From: Rippkaea orientalis PCC 8801
Lineage (GTDB): Bacteria; Cyanobacteriota; Cyanobacteriia; Cyanobacteriales; Microcystaceae
DNA length: 64,000 nt
Direction: 5' to 3'
NCBI RefSeq assembly: GCF_000021805.1
Contig: NC_011726.1
Coordinates: 2,046,001 to 2,110,000 of the forward strand
This document shows positions 8,077 to 16,599 of this stretch, in pieces. The first letter of the stretch is position 1. Each line of letters opens with the position of its first letter. Position numbers and translations under genes: made by a program. Below the pieces are notes generated by a model. That model was not told the origin of the DNA. It ran no database searches and was given only the letters and a program-made list of their open reading frames with translations.

Positions 8077-11000
8077 TTATTCTAAAATCAGAACAGACGG
8101 AAAAGATTCTGGATAAGCTAAGCGCAGAAGTTGATACCCTATTCCTGCACTGCCTTTAAAAAAGTTAGAATTCAAATCAGAACTAGCCAAGTGGGAAAAC
8201 AAACAATATTCTTGATTTTCTTTTCTTCTTGCTATAATCCAAGCTGCCTGTTTTCTAGCATCTTGTAGCCATTCCTGATTATTTAATTTTTGTGAAGCAA
8301 CCACAAATAACTCAGTTCGTCCAAAAGTTCCACAGCAGAGACTATCTATATCTTGGTTAATTTCTTGACAATATCTTTGAGTCGTTTTTAATGCTACTTT
8401 AATCTCTGAGTCTATGTCCTCTAGTTGAAGAATAGGTAAGCTTCCTAAACGACTTAATCCAATTCCGGCACTACCGTTACACCAAGCATATAAAAGCGTC
8501 ATGGAATTTATTTGTGTCTGCTCTAATGCCAAATCTGGCAAGTTTTGTCGTGATAAGTCCAAGGTATTTTTTTCATATTCTATGCCTTCTTTTGCTGCTT
8601 CTAAATAAGCAGTATTTCCTGTTACTGAAAACAGTCGTAATAAGGAAAGAACTATTCCAGCTACACCATGAGAAAACCCAGTTAAAGGCTTTTTCGACTG
8701 CGATACAGTTAACCAAGCTTTAGGAAAAGTCTCGGTTCGTTGAGATAATAGATGATTACCACAATCTATGGCAGTGTCTAATACTTGTTGATCTTCTGTT
8801 TCTTGATAAAGTGCTAAGAGTCCTAAAATTGCTCCGGCTGCTCCAAAAATAATATCGAGTTGATGATCTTTTGTGATCGCTTTTTTAGTTATAAAATTCA
8901 CGATCTTTTTGCCATCTTCTAATAGGGTTGATTCTTCTAAAAACCGACTAATTTTTGTGAAGCTGTAGAGCAAACCACCATAACCGATAATTCCCAAGTT
9001 TCTTTCTGATAATGTTAGGGGTAACTGTCCTTGTTTAATGGCTTTACGCAGAGAAAAAATACTAGCTAAAGCAACCTCTTTAAATTGATTTTTACCTGTT
9101 ATTTTCGCTAAAGCTGCCAAAAATAAACTCACTCCAATTCTGCCTAAAAATAAAGAATTATCTAAGGCTTTAAGTCGATAGCGATTGGCTTTATACATAT
9201 ATTCTAGCTCAATCCAGTTACAATTATCTCCATGATGAATAGCATTATTAACAAGAGCGTTACCCATTCTGACAGCCTCTTCTAGAAGTTCTTCAGAAGT
9301 CAGGGGAGAAAATTGGCAATAAGTTCCTAAATCTTTAAGATTTCCTTGGGTTAGATGAACTTTTTTAGCATAAAAACTTAATCGAATGAGTTGAATCTGT
9401 AACGCTAAATCTTTTTCATCTAGACTTTTTAATTGAGTCATTAACTTCTGATAACTAGAAGTTGTAAAAAAATGCTCAAGGGGTTTATCTAGTCCAATGT
9501 CTAACGAATCATTATCACAGGATATCTGAAAATAAGGAATAGTTAACTGTTGCAATGCTTTGATTTCTGCTGGTAAAATTGACCAACAATACGGTTTTTT
9601 TTCAGAGGATAAATAGGTGCGTGCTGCTCCTTCCAATAAAAGACTAAAATCAATTCCATTTCTTAAATATTGAGGATTGAGACTTTGCTTACATAGGATT
9701 TTGTAAGCAACCGCAGGATATAAAATTAATTTCGACTGAGAAACTTTGAAATCTAATAGGGGACTTTCTTTACTTAATAACTTTTCTTTGTGTTTGCTTA
9801 AAAGACGGTATATTTCCTCAAAACCTGTAACAATTTCTTCGAGATAATTATTAGGGTAAACTGTTTTTTCTTGAAAAACAACGACATTATTTTTAGGAGG
9901 AATAACAACAGTTTTATTAACTAAGTTCATTTGATCTGTATTAATAAATTTCCATTCTCGTGATGAATTAATTTGCTGAGGAAAAATACCACCCAATACA
10001 CTAGAATCTTGAGCATTAGCTGTCAAAAGATAGTCTCCCTCCCAAGAAGGTAAAAAACCTGTCTTGACAACGGAATTACTAAACCAGCTTTCTGATTCAT
10101 CAGATTCTTTTTTTAGAGGAGACATTAAAAAATCAGCATCAATGATAATCGGAAATTCTCCCTGAGCAACCAAGTCAATATTCTGACAGTTTTTGCCTCC
10201 TAATACATAGATCATTGATAATACCATCCCTGCTCTTTGATAAAAGTTTTTTACCTCTTTTTCTTCTCCAAATGCTTCAGGTGAAACAAATTCTTGCCAG
10301 CCATATTTCTCCTGATTAATAATTTTGATTACTTTGAAAGGCAAAGTGATATTTTGTTGGTTACACCAATCTTGAAACTTATAAAATGCAGCATCTATTG
10401 CTAAATTTTTAGGTTTATACACTATTTTTTTGCCTGACAAAAAAGTTAAATCTAAAACATAGCTTTGATGATAATAATCTGATAGAGAAGTATTAATCTC
10501 TTTAACTTTACCTAGATTTTTTGTCTCACCAAAAGTCAACTCAATGAGTGATAAATCAGCTTGTAAGCGTTGTAAAAATTCTACGGTATATTCTAGCCAT
10601 AAATCAAGAATTGTAGTCAAAAGACGAGCTAAAACTGGGTATTGATGAAAAAACCTCAATCCTTTATCTTGGAGAAGGGTTTCAATAAAAGTATTGTATC
10701 TAGCTTTTTGGGGTGTTTCAGAAGTGGTAGATTTGTTAGTAACAATATTATTTTGACGAAATTTGTCAAATTCAAATAGTAAAGTTTCTGTTCCTAAATT
10801 AACCAGTTGTTCTAATAACCTACGTTCTAAAGCATAGTAAGCTTGTTGAGTGAGCAATTCTTCAATAATATTTTTAGAAAATCGACTATATAATTGATAG
10901 CGATTAAATTGAATAAATGCCAAGTAAAACTCCTCAAAAGCAAGCGGATTATCAGAATCTATCGGTAAATTGTTCTGTGCATTGATAGGATCAAATAAGG

Positions 11001-11313
11001 GTAAATTACTTTCCAAGATATTTTTCAGAGTTTCTGCCCAAAATGGCAAGGAAGAATTGTTAAAAACATCGACACTTCCTAGTACATAACCCAGAAAATT
11101 TAAGTCTAATTCATCCCAGTTAATGCGCTTTTTAAGGTTGTCTCCTCCTCCAACTGCTCTAGACCAATTTTTGAGCCGTTTATCAATTAAATTTTGATCA
11201 AATTCTTGCTGATTAACCTTTTTTTTAAAAGCATCTTGAATTTTTTCTGAGAGAAAAGTTGCTCTAGAAACTATTGATAGTAAGTCACTTTCTCTTATCT
11301 TTCTAGTATTCAT
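8077..11313 (-). CDS. LanM-family (type 2 lanthipeptide synthetase-like) protein with altered dehydratase residues
   Basis: A 1078-residue bifunctional LanM architecture. The N-terminal DUF4135 dehydratase-like domain runs over about 190-600 (KKIVYKPKNL at 295-304, GEFPIIIDADFL at 385-396). The C-terminal LanC cyclase domain runs over about 690-1075 (GFSHGVAGI at about 879-887, WCNGSAGIG with C945, SLCCG with C993/C994). The CCG arrangement is that of ProcM-like enzymes, with three Cys zinc ligands. In the dehydratase part the usual D-x-H-x-x-N reads N375-x-Q377-x-x-D380, and the usual R...T pair used for phosphate elimination reads K528...A534. Dehydration by the known mechanism is therefore doubtful. 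The gene is full length and unbroken. Family call is firm, activity is open. Confidence 0.88.
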   Translation of the reverse strand: MNTRKIRESDLLSIVSRATFLSEKIQDAFKKKVNQQEFDQNLIDKRLKNWSRAVGGGDNLKKRINWDELDLNFLGYVLGSVDVFNNSSLPFWAETLKNILESNLPLFDPINAQNNLPIDSDNPLAFEEFYLAFIQFNRYQLYSRFSKNIIEELLTQQAYYALERRLLEQLVNLGTETLLFEFDKFRQNNIVTNKSTTSETPQKARYNTFIETLLQDKGLRFFHQYPVLARLLTTILDLWLEYTVEFLQRLQADLSLIELTFGETKNLGKVKEINTSLSDYYHQSYVLDLTFLSGKKIVYKPKNLAIDAAFYKFQDWCNQQNITLPFKVIKIINQEKYGWQEFVSPEAFGEEKEVKNFYQRAGMVLSMIYVLGGKNCQNIDLVAQGEFPIIIDADFLMSPLKKESDESESWFSNSVVKTGFLPSWEGDYLLTANAQDSSVLGGIFPQQINSSREWKFINTDQMNLVNKTVVIPPKNNVVVFQEKTVYPNNYLEEIVTGFEEIYRLLSKHKEKLLSKESPLLDFKVSQSKLILYPAVAYKILCKQSLNPQYLRNGIDFSLLLEGAARTYLSSEKKPYCWSILPAEIKALQQLTIPYFQISCDNDSLDIGLDKPLEHFFTTSSYQKLMTQLKSLDEKDLALQIQLIRLSFYAKKVHLTQGNLKDLGTYCQFSPLTSEELLEEAVRMGNALVNNAIHHGDNCNWIELEYMYKANRYRLKALDNSLFLGRIGVSLFLAALAKITGKNQFKEVALASIFSLRKAIKQGQLPLTLSERNLGIIGYGGLLYSFTKISRFLEESTLLEDGKKIVNFITKKAITKDHQLDIIFGAAGAILGLLALYQETEDQQVLDTAIDCGNHLLSQRTETFPKAWLTVSQSKKPLTGFSHGVAGIVLSLLRLFSVTGNTAYLEAAKEGIEYEKNTLDLSRQNLPDLALEQTQINSMTLLYAWCNGSAGIGLSRLGSLPILQLEDIDSEIKVALKTTQRYCQEINQDIDSLCCGTFGRTELFVVASQKLNNQEWLQDARKQAAWIIARRKENQEYCLFSHLASSDLNSNFFKGSAGIGYQLLRLAYPESFPSVLILE

Positions 11314-11539
11314 AGTTGAGTTTAATTCTTTACTAAGGGTGAATCAGGTTTTCTTTTGTAATATTGTAGCTAAGATTTTGGCATAATAATTATCTTTTCT
11401 GCTAAATTTCAAGATAAAAGTCAAAAGTTGTGTTAAGATAATTTCTTTAAAGTAACATATAAAAAACAATCTTAGCAAATATTTAAATTAAACTTTTTCT
11501 TATTCTGATAAACTATATATAGTATTTCCATATAATACA

Positions 11540-11851
11540 ATGATAACCAATCTAGAAAAATCCCTATTTGATAACTATTTAGAGGATGAATTTTACATTA
11601 AAATGAGCGAAAGTGAGTCTATTCAGTTTAAATTAGTTGAAGTAGAAAGTCTTCAAACCAATCAACGGAGAAAACCCTCAAATAAAATACGAAGTCAGCC
11701 ATTTTCTTTAATCTTTGTTGGACCTTTAACTCCTATTTTTAACCAAAGTATCTATCAGTTAAGTCATCCTCAATTAGGAGAAATAGAGATATTTTTAGTT
11801 CCCCTTGGAGAAAGCGATACAGGAATAGAATACCAGGCTATTTTTACTTGA
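11540..11851 (+). CDS. DUF6916-type small protein
   Basis: A 103-residue protein whose C-terminal half (QPFSLIFVGPLTPIFNQSIYQLSHPQLGEIEIFLVPLG) fits the small DUF6916 family, which is often encoded beside tail-collar proteins. No signal peptide or catalytic motif is visible. It is followed after 19 bp by the GNAT gene and then the tail-collar gene on the same strand, an arrangement I recall from other bacteria. AT-rich DNA precedes it, and it is divergent from the LanM-like gene. Function unknown. Confidence 0.7.
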   Translation: MITNLEKSLFDNYLEDEFYIKMSESESIQFKLVEVESLQTNQRRKPSNKIRSQPFSLIFVGPLTPIFNQSIYQLSHPQLGEIEIFLVPLGESDTGIEYQAIFT

Positions 11852-11870
11852 ATTTAAGCTAATAATCAAT

Positions 11871-12428
11871 ATGGTTGTTCAATCAGTTAAATTACCCATT
11901 GCTAAAGCGATCGCAAAGCAACTGCTAAACATCAGCAATCAGTCTATTATCTTACGAGAGGCTCAATTTCCGCAAGATAATCTATTTTTACTAGACGTTT
12001 ACAGCAGTACCCGTGAAGATGTTCAAGTCGTGATAGATTGGACCCAGGAGCAAAAAACGGCGTTTATTCAGATGCAATTTAATGCCCAACATAGCTACTA
12101 TCAGGAGCATTATTCTGAGGCAGAGTTCCTCATTATTACGGTTGAAAATATCCCCGTTGGACGATTATATATTGAGCGTTGGGACAAAGAATTTCGCATT
12201 ATTGATATTGCCTTATTAGCTTCCCATCGTCAACAACTGATCGGCTCTTCTCTTCTTAAAGCTATTCTCATGATAGCCCAAGAAGAAGGTCTTGCCGTGA
12301 CTATTCATGTCGAAAATTATAACCGAGCAATGAATCTTTATCATCGCTTAGGATTCCGAAAAATTGGGAATTGTGGACTTTACGATTTGATGGAATGGTT
12401 GCCATCAAGTTCTGTAAATAATCAATAA
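11871..12428 (+). CDS. GNAT family N-acetyltransferase
   Basis: A 185-residue acetyltransferase of the GNAT fold. The acetyl-CoA-binding region is visible as RIIDIALLASHRQQLIGSSLLKAIL (about 112-136), a variant of the RxxGxG/A loop. NRAMNLYHRLGFRKIG (about 154-169) follows, the usual C-terminal motif where the Tyr can act as general acid. The acceptor is unknown. Its position between DUF6916 and the tail-collar gene suggests a shared role, perhaps modifying a component of the same particle or surface structure. That is inference. Confidence 0.85.
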   Translation: MVVQSVKLPIAKAIAKQLLNISNQSIILREAQFPQDNLFLLDVYSSTREDVQVVIDWTQEQKTAFIQMQFNAQHSYYQEHYSEAEFLIITVENIPVGRLYIERWDKEFRIIDIALLASHRQQLIGSSLLKAILMIAQEEGLAVTIHVENYNRAMNLYHRLGFRKIGNCGLYDLMEWLPSSSVNNQ

Positions 12429-12563
12429 AATCTGGACAAATTCATGATAGGGTAAATTATATTGAAACGGTGATAGCAATCTAATCGCCTGTTTCTGAAA
12501 AAAGCAAGATTTAAACTATCCCTAACGATTGATTCTTACTCACTCATTCTCAAGGAGCATTCT

Positions 12564-13133
12564 ATGGCAGAACCGTTTGTTGCTGAAATTAAAATGTTTG
12601 GGGGAAACTTTGCCCCTGTAAATTATGCTTTCTGTGACGGGCAATTAATGCCTATCAGCCAAAATAGTGCTTTATTTTCCCTGCTTGGCACAACTTACGG
12701 AGGAAATGGCATCAGTACCTTTGCTTTACCCGATCTCAGAGGACGAGTACCCATGCACCCTGGTAATGGACCTGGGTTGTCTCCTCGCGTGTTAGGAGAG
12801 AGTGACGGAAGCGAGACTGTCACCCTACTGAGCAATAATGTCCCTTCTCATACCCATACAGCTTCCTCGACAGCGACTTCGGTGATGCGGGCTAATAATA
12901 CCGCCACCGACAACGCACTCGATCCCACTGGCCGAGGACTAGGGATCGCTGACCGAGATGTTTATGTCAATGCTGCCCCCAATGTGGATATGATAGCAGG
13001 ATCGGTGAACACAACGGTTAACACGACCATTTCTCCGAATACAGGAGGAAACGCCCCAGTATCCATTATGCAGCCTTTTCTTTGTGTCAGTTTTATTATT
13101 GCGTTGAACGGAATATTTCCCTCGCGTAGTTAA
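12564..13133 (+). CDS. Phage tail-collar (microcystin-dependent protein MdpB-like) protein
   Basis: A 189-residue protein with the tail-collar fold signature: MAEPFVAEIKMFGGNFAP, then FCDGQLMPISQNSALFSLLGTTYGG, then FALPDLRGRVPMHPG, and a C-terminal PFLCVSFIIALNGIFPSR. These standalone proteins resemble short tail fibres and include MdpB, described in Microcystis. The central region (about 95-160) is Thr/Asn/Ala-rich and probably variable. No other phage structural genes are nearby, so this is not a prophage remnant in the usual sense. GGAG lies 8 nt before ATG 12564. Confidence 0.9.
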   Translation: MAEPFVAEIKMFGGNFAPVNYAFCDGQLMPISQNSALFSLLGTTYGGNGISTFALPDLRGRVPMHPGNGPGLSPRVLGESDGSETVTLLSNNVPSHTHTASSTATSVMRANNTATDNALDPTGRGLGIADRDVYVNAAPNVDMIAGSVNTTVNTTISPNTGGNAPVSIMQPFLCVSFIIALNGIFPSRS

Positions 13134-13162
13134 TGGTTGAAGGGGCGATCGCTGTTAGCATC

Positions 13163-13279
13163 AGTGTAGGGTGTGTTAGACGGCTATAATCTTTATGCTG
13201 ATGAAGATTTAACAATCCGTCGCAACGCACCAATGTCTAAAAATCTTGGTGTATTACGCGATGCTAACACACCCTACTG
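13163..13279. repeat. Inverted-repeat element (MITE-like), GTAGGGTGTGTTAG ends
   Basis: Left arm AGTGTAGGGTGTGTTAG (13163-13179) pairs with CTAACACACCCTACT (13264-13278), with internal AACGCACC-like sequence. It lies between the tail-collar gene and the convergent alkaline phosphatase. It is about 117 bp and non-coding, with related arms at 7641 and 15553. Confidence 0.7.
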
Positions 13280-13288
13280 AAGCTAATC

Positions 13289-15178
13289 CTAATCAATAGA
13301 TTTACGGCGAGTTAACAATCCTCCGGCAATACCAAAACCAATTAACCCCAAAATTGAGGCAGGTTCTGGAACCGTTGCTAGGGCTGCTTGTTGAGTTTGG
13401 GCAATATGAACTTGATCAACCAATCCGGGGATACCAGGAACGGGTTGCCCATAGGCAGAATAGCCTGTACCAACGGCATTAAGCAGATATTCTGAGCCGT
13501 TTCCTTGGAAATACACCGGAACTGGACGATTGGTATGGCTTCCCCAACCGTATTTAACATTGGGATCGGAACCCCAAAAATGACCCGCATCAGCCGGATC
13601 GGGTGCAGGAAGGGTTAGCCCTTCTCCCCCTGCATTACGATAGAGTTCAGGGAAGTTATCATTAAGGGTTAAATAGTGATCGTGGTCAGCCGTGACAATT
13701 AGCAGGTTTTCTTCCCAACCGCCGTTATTTTCAATCCAATCAATCACCGATTGAACCGTTTTATCGAAGTCAAACATCGTACCAATGAGATTGTCCATAT
13801 TATTATCATGGGCAGACCAGTCGATGTCCCCGGCTTCAACCATTAACCAGAACCCATCGGGGTCGTCTTCTAAGACATCTAAGGCTGCTTCGGTTAACTG
13901 TTGTAGGGTGGGGTTTTCATCGATTTCTCTGGCAATAAATTCCGCATCGGTTTCCCCTGGTAAGAGGGGTCTTTCCCAGTCAGGTGTACCTGTGGGAAAG
14001 AGACTAAACATATTGTATCCCGTGGTACTGTAGTCCCCATCGGCGGAACTCACCGGTAAATTACCATTTTGTCCGCGTGCACCGTAGAGTCCCAAGAGGC
14101 GATCGCCTTCATTGGGATCAAGGGAGGCTGCTGTCGCTGCTAGGGTAGCGGCTGCATCGGGGCCGCGCTCTAAAAAGGTGTAACCGTAGATATTATCAGT
14201 GGGATTCTCACTGAGTTCCTGATAGGTACTTGCAGTAATAAACGTAAAATCCTGGGGAGGTTCAACTCCACTGGGTAAGCTGCCATTGCTTAAGGGATGA
14301 CCTCCCCCTAGTATCACCGTTGGCTGATAAATCCGTAATTCCTGTTGCAAAATATTGTCTAAATTAGGAAATTCATCGTCATATTTGTTACGACGATTGA
14401 CATTGGCTGCGGCTGCACCAGGAGTCGCATGATCGACTGGAACCGAACTGACGATCCCCGTTGATTTGCCTTTTTCTGCTGAAAGGGCTAGGGTTGATTG
14501 AAGGGCTTCTTCAAAGATATCGACCCCAATGGCGTTATTGTAGCTTTTAACCCCTGTATAAAGGGTTGTGGCGGTATTAGCCGAATCGGGATAGCTATAT
14601 TTAATGTATTCTGGATCGAAACCAGGAGAGACTGGACCTCCGTAATAGGAAGCATCCCAAGGAGTTACACCTCCTCGAACGGGATCATAACCGACTAAGT
14701 TACCCACAGCGTTACTACTAGGGTTGATTGCGCCTCCTGATGCAGTTGTTCCTGGGTTAAAGGTAGGATCAAAGGTAAAACCAGGCCGTAGGTTGCTTTC
14801 TCCTGTGGCGGGATTAGAATTGTCTAAGGCAGAGTTACCGGTACTAAATACCCCGTTTCCAGGGGCAATGGTGGTTCCGTAGGTGGTTACTAGACCGTAA
14901 TTTTCTAGGGTTTGAAAGCTTAGTCCTGTTCCGACACCAGAGGTATAAAAATCAGCGAGGGTGTCTCCTGTTGCTCCTGCGTCGATTTGTTTGGCAATGG
15001 CTGCTGCTCTGGCCATTTCCCATCCCATTCCATCCCCGATCATAATAATGACGTTTTTGGTGTTGGTAATGGAAGCTGCTTCGACAGGAGTTACAACAGA
15101 TATTAATAGTCCAGTTGCAACGCTTGATAGTGCAAGGGAAGACTGAAAAAATGTTACGTTTTTAGGGAACATAGACAA
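13289..15178 (-). CDS. PhoA-type alkaline phosphatase with PEP-CTERM anchor
   Basis: A 629-residue exported phosphomonoesterase. It has a signal peptide (residues about 10-34, ending PVEAAS), NVIIMIGDGMGWEMARAA (first metal-binding Asp), DSANTATTLYTGVKSYNNAIG with the nucleophilic Ser, MVEAGDIDWSAHDN, and LIVTADHDHYLT. These correspond to the D51, S102, D327/H331 and D369/H370 regions of the E. coli enzyme. The C-terminus VPEPASILGLIGFGIAGGLLTRRK is a PEP-CTERM signal, so the enzyme is probably sorted by an exosortase encoded elsewhere. Longer than E. coli PhoA because of loop insertions. No tandem Pho box is obvious directly upstream. Confidence 0.9.
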   Translation of the reverse strand: MSMFPKNVTFFQSSLALSSVATGLLISVVTPVEAASITNTKNVIIMIGDGMGWEMARAAAIAKQIDAGATGDTLADFYTSGVGTGLSFQTLENYGLVTTYGTTIAPGNGVFSTGNSALDNSNPATGESNLRPGFTFDPTFNPGTTASGGAINPSSNAVGNLVGYDPVRGGVTPWDASYYGGPVSPGFDPEYIKYSYPDSANTATTLYTGVKSYNNAIGVDIFEEALQSTLALSAEKGKSTGIVSSVPVDHATPGAAAANVNRRNKYDDEFPNLDNILQQELRIYQPTVILGGGHPLSNGSLPSGVEPPQDFTFITASTYQELSENPTDNIYGYTFLERGPDAAATLAATAASLDPNEGDRLLGLYGARGQNGNLPVSSADGDYSTTGYNMFSLFPTGTPDWERPLLPGETDAEFIAREIDENPTLQQLTEAALDVLEDDPDGFWLMVEAGDIDWSAHDNNMDNLIGTMFDFDKTVQSVIDWIENNGGWEENLLIVTADHDHYLTLNDNFPELYRNAGGEGLTLPAPDPADAGHFWGSDPNVKYGWGSHTNRPVPVYFQGNGSEYLLNAVGTGYSAYGQPVPGIPGLVDQVHIAQTQQAALATVPEPASILGLIGFGIAGGLLTRRKSID

Positions 15179-15401
15179 GCTTTTTAACTTTAATCAAATA
15201 TTTCTAGTAGATGATAAAAATATCAGATTAAGACAGCACAAGATAAATGGTTAAGTTTTGGTAAAAATCAATAAATTTAAGATTTTTTTATTGATTCTCA
15301 CGGGGTAAAAAATAGCTTAAAAGCTTGATGGGAGCTAGTTTTGAGACAGATAAGTTACCTAAAAAATTGAGCATTTTCGAGATGCTTATTCAAGACAAAT
15401 T

Positions 15402-15420
15402 AATGATTATCATTTTCATT
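15402..15420. promoter_or_regulatory. Fur-box-like sequence
   Basis: AATGATTATCATTTTCATT resembles the Fur consensus GATAATGATAATCATTATC, best matched on the minus strand. It lies about 225 bp upstream of the phosphatase start at 15178. The distance is large, so regulation of that gene is only a possibility. Confidence 0.35.
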
Positions 15421-15552
15421 TTCTCAGCTAACAAAACATAGATTCTATTAACTGACCGTCCCTAGTTATTCTTATATCAAATTAATAAATATTTAATGGT
15501 TTTAATTGTTTTGACTGAAAAATCAAAGTTGCTATGTCTTCTGTGAGGAACT

Positions 15553-15617
15553 GTAGGGTGGGCAAAGTTTTCTACTTTACGGGTAGTCCAGATCAATCTC
15601 TGATTTGCCTACCCTAC
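15553..15617. repeat. Inverted-repeat element, GTAGGGTGGGCAAA ends
   Basis: GTAGGGTGGGCAAA (15553-15566) pairs with TTTGCCTACCCTAC (15604-15617). It sits just downstream of the PEP-CTERM gene at 15647 (minus strand) and may also act as its terminator. Related to the other palindromic repeats in the window. The rest of 15179-15646 holds no gene that I can see. Confidence 0.7.
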
Positions 15618-15646
15618 TAATGTATCAAATTAGCTGTGTCAATCTA

Positions 15647-16237
15647 CTACTGAAGCTTTCTTTTAGCAGACAATGCACCCAGTCCTAGGGCAACCACTGA
15701 GGCCAGGATACTAGACGGTTCAGGGGTTCTGGCCGGGGGTGGAGGGGTAACTTGCGTAACCGTTACTTGGAATAAAGTTGAACTGCTGGTTAGATCTCCA
15801 TTACTATCCTCAATCTCGGTTAAAGCATCGTTACTGTCAAACAAAACATCGATGAAATTAGAAGAATTAGTTAAAAAGAAATTAATATTCGTTGCTGCAA
15901 AAGTTCCAGACGAAGAACCCAGACTAGAAAAATCTAAGAAAAACCCACTATTATCAAGTTCCGTCAATCCTAGGACAACGGGGTTAACGGTTCCATTGCC
16001 CGAAAAAGTCGCGGTTAAAGCGGTCAGGGTATCTCCACCAGTAGTATTCAAAATACCATCGCTGTTGACATCAGTTCCCGCAAAAGATCCCGTGAGAGTT
16101 CCACCCCCTGTAAAACCTGTTTGAGAAAAACTACCATTGATTATGGTAGCTGCTTGGGATGATAAGGCCGACAGTCCAAGGCCAAAGGTGGCAATAGTAG
16201 AAGCTAAAGCAAGTTTAGACAAATTCTGGTACATCAT
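15647..16237 (-). CDS. Small PEP-CTERM secreted protein
   Basis: A 196-residue exported protein when started at 16237 (MMYQNLSKLALAS). The signal peptide ends at SSQAAT. The mature part is rich in Gly, Ser, Thr and Asp (GGTLTGSFAGTDVNSDGIL, LGSSSGTFAATNINFFL), like many cyanobacterial surface PEP-CTERM proteins. The C-terminus TPEPSSILASVVALGLGALSA then KRK is the sorting signal. The frame is open further upstream to 16369, but those codons translate a MITE and carry no signal peptide, so I reject the longer start. Function unknown. Confidence 0.8.
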   Translation of the reverse strand: MMYQNLSKLALASTIATFGLGLSALSSQAATIINGSFSQTGFTGGGTLTGSFAGTDVNSDGILNTTGGDTLTALTATFSGNGTVNPVVLGLTELDNSGFFLDFSSLGSSSGTFAATNINFFLTNSSNFIDVLFDSNDALTEIEDSNGDLTSSSTLFQVTVTQVTPPPPARTPEPSSILASVVALGLGALSAKRKLQ

Positions 16238-16292
16238 GAGTAATTTAGATTTCTCTATTGAAACAGTAATCAAGGTCAACTGGTTGGTGCTA

Positions 16293-16370
16293 AGTAAGCA
16301 CACAAAATTAATTACACAAAAACTGTAGGGTGGGCAATGCCCACCGTGCAATGAATTTTGTTTAGGCACT
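16293..16370. mobile_element. IS630-derived MITE with TA target duplication
   Basis: A 78-bp non-coding element. The left end AGTAAGCACACAAAATTAAT and the right end (reverse complement AGTGCCTAAACAAAATTCAT) match the ends of the complete IS630 element at 26227-27309. TA dinucleotides flank it (16291-16292 and 16371-16372). Its centre holds the palindrome GTGGGCAATGCCCAC. It is a non-autonomous relative that the IS630 transposase at 26306 could mobilise. Confidence 0.8.
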
Positions 16371-16599
16371 TAAAAGTTGGCCAAGTAATTAATAAATGAC
16401 AAAATGGTAAAGGTTGAGGGAACTTCCTCTCTAACAACAGAGGAGCAATGTGAAGTCTACTTCAGGAACAACAAAGTGGCTCTAATTAGCCTAAATATTC
16501 TCTAATCTAACACTTTTGTCGTAAACACCCAGAAAAGTCTACAATTTTTTTAGATCTGTCCAGCTACAACTAACGCAATAAATTTAGCATCTTTAGGAT
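16371..16599. other. Intergenic region
   Basis: About 230 bp between the MITE and the cytochrome b-like gene. I see no gene, hairpin with T-run or RNA signature here. Confidence 0.5.

Noticed and set aside
11540-13133. Prophage
   Set aside because: Only a tail-collar protein is present; there is no integrase, capsid, terminase or lysis gene.
16238-16369. N-terminal extension of the PEP-CTERM gene to ATG 16369
   Set aside because: These codons translate the MITE and intergenic DNA; the signal peptide begins at 16237.
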